Of a DNA stretch of 64,000 bases, positions 34,880-64,000 are shown in pieces (position 1 is the first letter of the stretch; every line of letters begins with the position of its first letter). The notes below the pieces were generated by a model. It worked only from the letters and a program-made list of their open reading frames with translations, made no database searches and was not told the DNA's origin. A program made the position numbers and the translations under genes. Origin of the DNA: Lingula anatina. Taxonomy: Eukaryota > Brachiopoda > Lingulata > Lingulida > Lingulidae. Where the stretch lies: assembly GCF_001039355.2 (NCBI RefSeq), contig NW_019774092.1, positions 140,467 to 204,466 on the forward strand. Reading direction: 5' to 3'.

Positions 34880-36983
34880 TCTTTGGAGTCTTATCATTTA
34901 TTGATACAAAGTTTCTCAAACGCCGACTTTGACAAACTTAGGGTTTACTCGATCATTTTAAAATGAAAATTTGTTTATCTTATTCTGTCCCAAGAACTAT
35001 CGCATCATCTAATTACACGAATTTACGAGCACCTGCCTCTGAAAATACAAATAATTTAAACTTTTAATTGCATTTAACCTAATATATGCGCCGACGGAGA
35101 TGAAGTAATTTCCCTTCCACCAAAATATCAGTGATCGTCTGCACACTCATTTCCCGCAACGCCGCACGATTTTCATGTCGTCTGCAACATTTCATTTCCC
35201 GCCATTCACGCTGCATCGTTTGCAAGATTTTATCAATAAATTTTAATGCAAAAGCACTGTTAAGCCCTGAGATTCCCTTTGTCAGCGGACGTTTCCTGCG
35301 ATTATAAATACGCAGCGCAACTGAAAATTAGACCTGCCAGTTAATAACCTTTGTTCCCTGAAAGTAGATTTTTTTCATCCTAATGTAGTCAATATTCTCA
35401 CCATGTCAGCATCTTATTTCTGGTAATTTACTCTTGCTACACTTACAATATTTGTACACTAAATGCAATCCATTCATTGTTTTTGCACCGTGATTGGAAT
35501 TTCTATCATTACCATCCTAACCCAAACACTGAGCCCAAATTAATTTTGCTGTCTTTCCGCACGACGAGCAACTTGTTGAGGCGGCAAATCCGAGCGCCCT
35601 TTTTTTAAAAGACGGTCTTGACGTCTTAGCTGCTATTTTCTCCCAACAACAAAGGGTTCTAAAAGTAGACCGTTTTTTTCTTCGGAGTGGCTTGCATTCA
35701 AAAGGATTCGCGTAATGATAATTACTCGGTGGGTAAAAAAGCGGTGAACTATAAAAGAACTCGTTTATTTCCTCAGAGATGAAACCAGTATGTGTAGTAC
35801 GTGTAATCAGGCAAACGTTTATCCTGATGTCTGTCAACATTCTTGAATTAGAGTAATGCCTTGTTTATTACCAGCTACAATCTTAACCTGCAAGTACTTT
35901 TCTGTCTCTTATTAATTGTTTTTTTTTTAGTAATAAAGCGAACTCACTTCTACTTGATACAACATTATTGTTAAAAAAAACTACAACTGTCAATATTCGA
36001 TACAGATAAAGAATTATTCGTACTTGTACCTTTTTCTTTGTTGTTTCACCTAAAAACGATTTCTCGACTTCGATCCCACTACATGACTGAACTAACGAGG
36101 CGATCTAAGGCCACCGGTTAACCGGTATATATACTCTGGCAATCAATCTTGGAGGCATTTCACTGTTTATTCTGCTTATCTGACGTGCTACTACTACAAA
36201 CTCATTACGCACTGCGGCTACTTGTAGGAATCGTACTCTGTGAACCTGCAATTAAATCAAAGAAAGCGAGCCGTTTAAAAAGCTCCTCTTTCCCTTCATA
36301 ATTTACCTGTGGGAGTACACAAACCAAACTACTCGTATATATCTTGTTGTATTAACTCGCCATCAAAACTGAAGGGAAATGCAGCAACAAGACCCGTTTT
36401 ATTCAAAATTCGTTTCTTTTTTTTCCTCCTAAAATGGCCATGGAAGTACGCAGAGCAACTAACTATTATGATGTTCGCAATTCTTAAACCCAGCATCAAA
36501 TTAAAAGAATACTGCATTTTTAGACTTTTCGCAATTAACTGTCGTCATCAAACGGCAGTCGACTGGTGATGAATTATCTCTGTTGTCTTTTGAAGTCCTA
36601 CGCGTATGAGGTGATGTCGAAAAAAAAGGCAAATTACGTCAATCACCATTCCAATACATTCCTTCTTTTCAACAACAAGTAATGACGGGGATCCGTTCTA
36701 TATCATCGAGTCTTACACCACAACAGTAATATACTTGTGTAAATCGGACTCAATACAAATACGTCCACATATTCTGGGCTCCTCCAATCCGTTTTGCACA
36801 GTTTTGCTACATTAATTAGCATTGCCTTTCATTTAGAAACATGCCAGTTGCCGTAACATTTTCACGTGGTCCCTTCCAATATCACCTTCACTTTCGTTTT
36901 TCCACTGAAATTAGGCGCTCTAATGTTCAATGTTTCTCTTTTGATCCCTGGAGTAAAAGTTTCTGTGTCAACCACTCTGTCGT

Positions 36984-56505
<19,522 letters not shown>

Positions 56506-56812
56506 GCTTGATGCTTTGCTTACGGAAGTTGCGCAGAACTCTCGCGCAGTAGATTGGAATCGCTATTTGCTTAATGCGCCACCTGTCTACATTTTTTCCA
56601 CTGTGATAAGCTTACTGATAAGCTTAAGGTTCCAAAATAGAACTTTAGATCTAAGGCCTTTAAAACTCACCTATATCTAAAAATAAAATAAATGAAATTT
56701 AATTAATTTTTTTTTATTATCTAACTTTCAATGGCAATTTGACATTTTTTTTTTTTTAGAATTATAAAGTGCGAACAGTTTTATTCTTACTCTGCAAGAA
56801 TGAAATGTTGTT
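56506..56812. other. upstream region of NUDT21
   Basis: GC-richer next to the start codon, with a CCAAT word on the minus strand near 56550 (AGATTGGAATC on the plus strand). This probably contains the promoter; nothing else seen. Confidence 0.35.
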
Positions 56813-57834
56813 TTAACCCTCAAGAGACCAAGCTATTTTACTGACTGAAATGACCAAGTGGGGTCATCTATGACCCCATTGTGCTCTGTACAGGGATCCT
56901 TATTGTAAAAAGCTGTTGAGGGTTTATCACACCTATACTACTCCCAGGATTTAAGACAAGTATTTTATAATGATCTAATGTAATAAGTATTTGGTAATAT
57001 TACTTTTACTGCATGAAATAACCAAGCACAGGTTTTAAGAACAACTTTACACCGGTATTTAGACAGCCCTTGTCAGTTTCCACTTGCAGAAATATTTCTC
57101 TTTTTATATGACACACTAAATGAAAAAGGTACATTACAAAATTACTTTGAGTAAAAATATGTTGACTTATGTTGAGATCCTGCTAACTTCAATAAGAATA
57201 ATTAGCTGACTTGCCGAGTAGAGAATACCCTAATGCTAGCGCTGGTAAAGAAGTCATACTACTCAGAGCACATTCAATCAACCTACATGTATGTAACTAC
57301 CGCATCTGTGCATAAAACAAAATCCACACAAACAATTTGTAAATATATGTATAACATGATATTGACAGAGTTATTCAGGTTTTCGAAATACCCAAAAATT
57401 GTAACCGTCAAAATGAGAGACCCACTTATGAGAACAAGTTCCAACAAAGCTACTGAAATAAGACTCAGCGATGCACAATCTCCACAAAACACTTATTTGT
57501 GCCTATGTTTTGGGCACACTGGCTGGTTGCATGAAGCACATGCATGTGCCATTTTCCTGTCAGTGTTGCGTGGGCAAAACATTTGAATAAAATTTAAAAA
57601 CTAATATTTAAAAATCAATGCTTCTCTTTGGGGTCATAAATGACCCCACAAGAGTTTGTGATGTATACGCCACATTAATTGGTTGATCCCTACAAAAAAC
57701 TGTATAAGTGTGTAGAATTAGTAGACTGACAAACTCATGCAAGGAAAGAAAATTCGAATAAAAAATAAAGAGATGGCACATAAAATCATATGGCTGGGGT
57801 CGTAAATGACCCCACTCGGTCACTTGAGGGTTAA
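56813..57834. mobile_element. piggyBac-like non-autonomous element
   Basis: TTAA at both ends (56813-56816 and 57831-57834). Inside are inverted ends CCCTCAAGAGACCAAGC and (complement of right end) CCCTCAAGTGACCGAGTGGG, followed on both sides by palindromic GGGGTCATNTATGACCCC-type blocks (56874, 57633, 57796). TTAA duplications and ends starting with CCC are typical of piggyBac. The frame 57233-57586 (+) has no transposase motif I recognise. Confidence 0.8.
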
Positions 57835-59070
57835 GCTGCGTTCTAAGCACGGCAAAGTTTGTAATAACAAAAATTGTGTTATATACACCTTTGCCTTGAT
57901 CCTTCCACAGGTAGCCGTATCGGCAAGGTCATATGTTAAACATTGTTTAGATATATCAAAACTTACGCACGGAATGCCTCTATAAACTCAAGAACTCAAG
58001 ACGCCAGTAGGCCTATTTATTTAGCCCCTTTATGTTTAGGGCCTACCTATATTTAAGGTGAAATCAATTTGTTGTATGACTGTCTTTGTTTGACATTTTC
58101 ATCAATAGAACAACTGCATGCATAGTTAATAAATAAAAATTTGATTGACTGTGTCTGTTTTTATAATTTTTATTTTCTTTTATGAAAACACCTTTTTAAA
58201 TAAACATGGGATATGTAAGGGACAAGCAATTACAGGTCGGTAACTTCAGGTGTAAAAAAAAAACATGGCCCGTCATTTAATGTTTTCACACTTTCAATCA
58301 ACATGTTTTCTTCTTTCAAACTTCCTGGTCTTGGTAAAAAAAGAGACACTAAAATTAATCCGAGCATAATTTTGGAAATATGTGAGTAAAAATTTAAAAT
58401 TTACTTTCTTTCAAAGCAGTAGGCCTACTTTATTTATGTTTAATGCCTATTGGATTTTCTAACTTATTTTCCAATGCCAATTGAATTTCTAACTTTTATT
58501 CCTACTTCCCACATGATCCCCCCTCTAAATCCGCCATAGCTTTTCCATCGACAGAGAAAGGGAAGAAGCGGAATAGGCCTACCGTCAAGATAACAAGCGG
58601 GCTTAAAATTCTCTGTAAAGGCCTACTGTATTCAATAATGCAGAGAAAGCAAAGAAAAGTTATATTTTATTAAATGATCAAACATTTTATTTGAAAAAAA
58701 AAAGACAACTGACATGTATAGGATTGTACACTCCTCCCTTAGGCCCTATGCGTATTCGTCAGATAGGCCTACCTGAGCACTGGAGGAAGTTTCCACATTT
58801 TTTGTCCTCATATCCCAAACATCTATTTTATCCAGCCCTTAAGCTGACCACTGACTGAGAACTGATGTCAAAGAAATTGAAGGGGTAACAACTCTTCGTA
58901 TGAGATCTATATATTTCACAATAAATGCATTGTAAACAACCCATCAGAAATAAAATATTTTCTATTTTACCACAAAAAACGGCAGCTATAGCAATTACAC
59001 TGAAATTTGTGCTTGTCATCGGACCACGTGACCTCCATAGATGGCTATACTAAAATAAAAACTTTTTAGG

Positions 59071-59120
<50 letters not shown>
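59071..59120. repeat. 50-bp poly-A tract
   Basis: Uninterrupted A run. The downstream stretch begins ACAGGGACTAACTTTG and ends near 59500 with CCAGTCCCTGTCA, a weak inverted pair that may bound a small element. Confidence 0.9.
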
Positions 59121-59121
<1 letters not shown>

Positions 59122-59623
59122 AGGGACTAACTTTGAATGTAGAAACGATTTTCGTTACCCTTGAAAGCCACTTTTTATTACCCGAGATGCGTGGAACGTT
59201 CATTTATTTAGCGTGATTCGTTAAGCACAGCATTCCCGTGAGTCGTGGATGCGGCTCTTTTATTCTCCGCCCTACCATAGAAGTAGAGAAAACTTCTATG
59301 GCCCTACCAACTGTTCGTTAAACGAAGTCATTTTACCCGGTGATTCGTAATTGTCATGATTTTCGACGCGCATTATCAGTGATATATATATAAAGTTTTA
59401 TTTACTGTGATTTGTGAATTGATGATTTTACTACCCGTGAACTTTTAATTACTACCGCCCTTCTTTCAAATCAAAAACGGTACATCCAGTCCCTGTCATT
59501 TCAACATTTTAAAAGTTTAAATATGACGCACATTGAAACGCATAGAATCATGTTTATCACACTCAACATTGCAAAATACTCGTGTTCGTGTGTACCGTCT
59601 GTTTCGGCTCAAAAGGAAGAAAA

Positions 59624-59847
59624 CTGGCCCCAGTTTCACAAAAAAATAAATAAATAAATAAATAAAAATAAATAAAAACTTAAGTCAGTTCCCTTGGTAG
59701 TTGACTAGGATTTCCATGAAGAGTGCAGTAACACTGTTCACTGTTGCTAGGGTAAGATGTGCGCATGTGACCATGCACGTAACGTTGGTAAATTAAGTTC
59801 TTAACCAGGGACCTGACTCATGTTTGTTTTTGTGAAACCGGGGCCAG
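59624..59847. mobile_element. MITE with CTGGCCCCAGTTTCACA ends
   Basis: Left CTGGCCCCAGTTTCACAAAA, right TTTTTGTGAAACCGGGGCCAG are inverses; 224 bp; holds an AAAT microsatellite. The end resembles that of the 42550-42797 element (GGCCCAGTTTCAT). Confidence 0.85.
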
Positions 59848-59964
59848 GCCTAACACCCCCCACCCCCACCCCCGGTCAGCAACCCCTAGCTGTGGTGTCA
59901 TGAGGCATCCTCTGTTGTGGTATAAATCCTCCTATGTACGTGTTTTCTCTTTAGACAAGGGAAA

Positions 59965-61862
59965 TCAAAAATCCTGTGGATTCACTTGTGAATGTTTAAA
60001 CGAACCATCCTTCTTTGTTTGAAACTCCTTCACTTGAATTTTGCCGTTGTGTATTGCCTGGGCTTTGTCAGTTTTCTTCTTTTCTGCTTTTTCAGCCAAG
60101 AACTGGTAATATTTGCTGAAATTATTAGCAATGATAGCGATAGGTAGGCCCATCAAAATGACACCAAAAGTCGCTGCCACATAACCAACAACGTAACCTC
60201 CTGGGAATTTTGGATGAGTGTCCCCATAGCCAACGGTTGTCATGGTGATAACGGCCCACCAGCAGCCAATCAGTATTTCACCAAAATCTCCATCTCCTTC
60301 CATTATTTCTGCGTAATATACTAAGGAGCCAAATATGGACATCCCTATCAGTAAAAATGCCTCCAAAAGGACGAGTTCCCTCCAACTGGCTTTCAGAGAG
60401 AGCAATAAAACCCTCAAGCCGTCGTAATACTCGGCTAATCTAAATAGTCTCAAAATGCGCAACACCAAAAATAACTCACTTACCCAAAATAGTGTTATAA
60501 ACGTATAATTTTCATACAATGCTCTACCGAAAAAAATGCCCTTTATTATGGTGTCGACGAAGCTAGGTATAAGTGCGAGTAAGTCCAAAATAGCGTAGGT
60601 CGAGCGCAAGAAAGCGCATCTGTTTCTTTCGGCGATCAGACGTAAAATAAACTCTATTGTGAAAAAAGCAACACAAATATATCCCAAAACAGCTGTGATG
60701 GTTGGCCCCGTAGTGGTGATCCTCATGCTTATCTTCTCATTGGTGATATTCATTGCGGAGATGGAGTTCTGCAACTTCGCCATGACGGTCTCATTTGTAG
60801 TGTACGGTTGACGAAACGACAGTGAGGTGTTGATCATCATGACGATGATGCTCAATATGATGAGTAAAAATAAAACCAGAGAAAATACCTGAAACGAGAA
60901 AGATAACTCATCATAACCAATTTCATTAAACCATATCAAGTCATCAGAAAGCTCCATTTGATACAATACTTAATTCAATTACTGCAACGGAAATTTTTTG
61001 ACTTAATCTTGATTAGATTATCACATATTGGTAGTGTACTGATGTGCCACCAATTCAGACAAAATTTAGAAACCAGTGTTTTTTCAACACCAATACCAAT
61101 AATGCAGTGCTTATAAGGAAAATCAGGGTTAAAACATACATGTAGGCTTAATCTTAGCAACGTCTATTTCCACAAATATTTCAATACATTTATACCCCAT
61201 TGCCATGCAGAAGAGTGAAAATGGGAAAAATAATGTATATGGAGGAGTTAAGTAGAGACCAACCGTACCAAAGCCCCTTTGCTAGATCTTGGCTCATTCA
61301 AGAACATCCACAGCTTTCTTTTCGTTCTGTTGGAGCAGCAACTCCCTCGAGTTTCCTCTCCATCAACCGGCCATACGTCATCGACACATCGTCGACTAAA
61401 CTCTTTTTCAATAGCTTCCTTTTCTTCTAGTTTACGGGAATATTTCCCCAGTTTATGGCTGCAGCACGGCGACATGGCCTCCCTGGGAATACCCCAGTAT
61501 TCCAATTCCCTCCATACCATCTCTCCGCACATCCCATGTGGCGCGTGCAGTTCACCAGTGCGGATATAGTCAGCGACATAGCCAAAAACCTCGGGGTTAC
61601 GATCAAAGCTATACTGTCTGGTGGTTGGATTGAAATGAGTTCCGTTCAACACCGCCCTTGACAAGGATGAGTCCGAGTGACGGGAATCCAAGATGGCTGT
61701 TCGCGACAAAGAGAACACTACCCCACCTACATCAATGATAATTTTGTTATCGTCTGCCCGGCTGAAAGATTTACTCGGCGACGCAGTCGGCATCTTTGCT
61801 ACAAGCATGTCGTTGCTAGAAGCAATCCCCTCTTTGTCATGATGAGATGAAGTGGTTTCCAT
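59965..61862 (-). CDS. voltage-gated K+ channel subunit, Shaw (Kv3)-like, divergent
   Basis: Two exons, 61862-61269 and 60888-59965 (phase 0, donor GTACGG, acceptor CGTTTCAG), 505 residues. Residues ~38-140 are the T1 domain with the zinc motif HX5CX20CC (H106, C112, C133, C134) found in Kv2-4. S1 at ~199-220, S2 with conserved Glu277, S3 with LDLLALIP, S4-S5 GLRVLLLSLKASWREL, filter TVGYGD (416-421), then S6. Kv channels form tetrameric K+ pores in the plasma membrane. Oddities: S4 keeps Arg342, 345 and 348, but the first two charge positions are Glu336 and Leu339 and the last is Glu351. The S6 PXP hinge reads P-I-A (447-449). The S1-S2 loop has possible N-glycosylation sites (NTS, NET, NIT). 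Orthology to a named Kv is not settled. Confidence 0.93.
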
Positions 61863-62747
61863 GGTTTACAATTGTCACAAGTTCGAAAACTGCAAATACA
61901 GAAAAATATATACGCAGTCATAAGTAGGCTGAAATGACAAACTGTTCTTGTCGAAACGTTTGACAGGCAAAAGCTTGTCAGGCTGGAGTATACAGCTGAT
62001 AGTTGCCGTAGGCAGATTTACAAAACAGTGACGTACTATATGTTCCAGGTCGCTTTAGTGACACTGAATATGAACGTAGATGTTGCAATCAATTACCAAT
62101 CCCATCACTTTATGAAATCGACCACTAGTCTAACAAAGTCCACTCCAAAAAGCAAAAGACATACAAATTGTCAATGGCATGGGATGTTTTGAAGTCAACA
62201 GTATTGGACTAGTAATTATTTCCTTTCTCTATAGGGAAATCGATTACCGATTTAACGCAGGCGACTCTACAAAAAAGATACTGAATTGTTACTGAATTGC
62301 GTACCACACATGAGTCATTTCTATATACCAAGGCTGCTAATAGGACATATGAACTAGACCCTACATGTAAAAAGAGACACAGAATTTTGAAATTTAGCCC
62401 CACCTAATTTTCTGTGATGGGAAGCAAACTTTTGATTTAAAATGTGTTTTTTCTCTTCATTATTCGAATGATTGTTTCAATAGTAAGAGGGGAGGGTTAG
62501 AAACAAAACATCTTCCAATGAAAATCATGCTTAAACAGCGTTCAAGGTGACCAAGGATGTCAGCAAGACCGTTGTGTTCTGGAACTAGCATCGCTCCCAC
62601 TTCACAAGCGAGACATTTGCAACATGAGGCATTCAGCAATCTTTATTTCCGTCCATTTTGTCTAAGCAGCTATAAAATAGTGTTCATTTATTCGTGTGCC
62701 TGTTTTTCGGGGTTGTGGTGTATCATATAAGCGTGTACACAGAGATA

Positions 62748-62817
62748 TTAGCTATTGAAAATGTTTTTAATAGATAGCAACATTAGCTATTGAAAATGTT
62801 TTTAATAGATAGCAACA
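62748..62817. repeat. 35-bp tandem duplication
   Basis: Two identical units beginning TTAGCTATTGAAAATG and ending GATAGCAACA. Confidence 0.95.
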
Positions 62818-63049
62818 AAAATCACTTATTGATAATGAGCTGTTGTCTTACATGACGTGATGTCACATCGTTTATTCTGTTTATTTCCCATCGTGCTAAG
62901 TAATATTGCATTGTGGCTTCGTTTCATAAATAATGAAACTTCTCATTAAGAGCTGGTGCTTTATTGCCACAATGGAATGCTTTTAGGTTGAACTGGGAAA
63001 TTTTATAAAGACGTGCATCACAGTATGAAATGGTTTCATGACATGTAAC

Positions 63050-63298
63050 ATTTTTACCTCCGCCAAGGAGGTTATGTTTTCACCCCTGTTTGTCTGTTTG
63101 TTTGTTTGTTTGCCATCAACATAACTCAAAAAGGTATGGACCGATTTTGATGAAATTTTCAGGAACTGTCAGAAGTGGGCCAAGGAAGAGATTAGTATTT
63201 GGTGGTGATCCGGATCAACAATCAACCAATAATCAATAATAATAAAAAATCGCTGCCTTGGCGGAGGTCTGCACTCTCAGAGTGCTTTCTAGTTTTTA
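63050..63298. mobile_element. MITE with ACCTCCGCCAAGG ends
   Basis: Left TACCTCCGCCAAGGAGGTTA, right CCTTGGCGGAGGTCTGCAC then TCTCAGAGTGCTTTCTAG. The internal ATGGACCGATTTTGATGAAA and AGTGGGCCAAGGAAGA words are, from memory, common in repeats of many marine invertebrate genomes. About 250 bp, non-coding. Confidence 0.75.
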
Positions 63299-64000
63299 CA
63301 ATAATACATTTTGTCTTCTGAAAACGCTGAAAATATATTATTCAGCTATTCTTGTTCAGCACCACTAAAAGTGAAAACAATAAAGCAGTTCCAATTCTTG
63401 GTTTTGATTCTTTTTGTCATATCAAAATAAAAAGATATGTGTTGGCACTGTGTCAAAATGTGGTCATTTAGATTAGATTATTTCCATAACTGAGAATAGC
63501 TGGTAAGCCCAAGTCATCACAGACCAACGACAATAACATGGCAATAAAAACATGCACACATTCACATATGGGCTGTTCTTCCATGTCCCAGTTAAGTAAT
63601 CGTATGTGTAAAATGTCACCACATAAAGTAGGATGAACAATATTGACAGATCTAAGGTCCAAGTCGTTCGTGAGTATCAATTTCAAAGACATGACTCTAC
63701 CATAGACAGATCTCGAAGGATAGAAGAACTAAAAGAGAATTTGCTTATAACCACCATCCTTTCAAAGATAATCATAAATACAAAAATTTATAAATTGAAA
63801 ATTTAAGGATAAAAGTCAAACACATAGGTCGGCGGCATCATATTTTGTAGTATACATGTTCCAATACATAATTCAATCGACCTTCCGTTTTACCATCTGT
63901 TGCATGATTCAGGTGCTCTCGTCAATTTAAAGATTCACGTTTTAAATATGGTTCTACTTCATCTGATAGATCTTATATTATATTTGATTATCGCTTGTCT

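Larger units (their letters stand above)
30760..36983. other. intergenic region between scratch and NUDT21 end
   Basis: No gene seen. It holds a poly-T run (32221-32243), an ATT microsatellite (34838-34879) and a small MITE (34611-34741). The right end must include the NUDT21 3' UTR on the minus strand; TTTATT words (AATAAA on the minus strand) at about 36165 and 36397 could be its polyadenylation signals. Confidence 0.45.
57835..59964. other. region between piggyBac-like element and Kv gene
   Basis: No gene seen. Several TAGGCCTAC words, a 50-bp poly-A tract, and a MITE at 59624-59847. Probably includes the Kv 3' UTR on the minus strand. Confidence 0.5.
61863..64000. other. region upstream of the Kv gene, no further gene seen
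   Basis: It should include the Kv promoter. A 35-bp unit is repeated twice at 62748-62817 and a MITE lies at 63050-63298. The frame 63468-63692 (-) has no recognisable domain. Confidence 0.5.

Noticed and set aside
57233-57586. 117-codon frame inside the piggyBac-like element as a transposase
   Set aside because: No DDD transposase or zinc-finger motif seen; element is too short to be autonomous.

Overview
This is a eukaryotic, animal window. It is AT-rich, with spliced genes (GT-AG introns), many microsatellites and many short palindromic elements. Gene content (cathepsin Z, scratch, NUDT21/CFIm25, a voltage-gated K+ channel, xanthine dehydrogenase, a TIR-like protein) and recurrent words such as 'taggcctac' and 'tacatgtag' suggest a marine invertebrate. 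A deuterostome such as an echinoderm, hemichordate or lancelet is most likely, but the species is an inference only. Two single 'n' bases (9282 and 51226) mark assembly uncertainties.

Layout. 1-716 (+): last recognised exons of a xanthine dehydrogenase. 3374-5440 (+): five-exon gene for a 214-residue TIR-like protein with a C-terminal membrane anchor. 8393-13348 (+): complete cathepsin Z gene (299 residues) with two same-length alternative copies of exon 5. 16963-18078 (-): broken Penelope-like retroelement between inverted repeats. 21263-30484 (-): two-exon scratch-family zinc-finger repressor with an 8.2 kb intron. 30485-36983: mostly gene-free. 36984-56505 (-): NUDT21 (CFIm25), whose exons 4-6 are present twice in a roughly 3.4 kb duplicated block, and whose last exon is 22 bp long and 12 kb away. 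56813-57834: piggyBac-like non-autonomous element with TTAA at both ends. 59965-61862 (-): two-exon Kv channel with unusual S4 and S6 sequences. 61863-64000: no gene seen.

The genes do not form one pathway; this looks like an ordinary animal gene neighbourhood. The main points of interest are: (1) mutually exclusive exons immediately before the catalytic His of cathepsin Z, separated by only 58 bp; (2) a Shaw-type Kv subunit that lacks the outer S4 charges and the second Pro of the S6 PXP motif, resembling electrically silent subunits; (3) a small tail-anchored TIR-like protein without the usual catalytic Glu; (4) the internal block duplication in NUDT21, which may be real or a haplotype assembly artefact; and (5) several palindromic MITE families, two of which sit side by side at two loci. 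All exon joins were derived by hand from splice signals, phase and remembered family sequence; no search was run.
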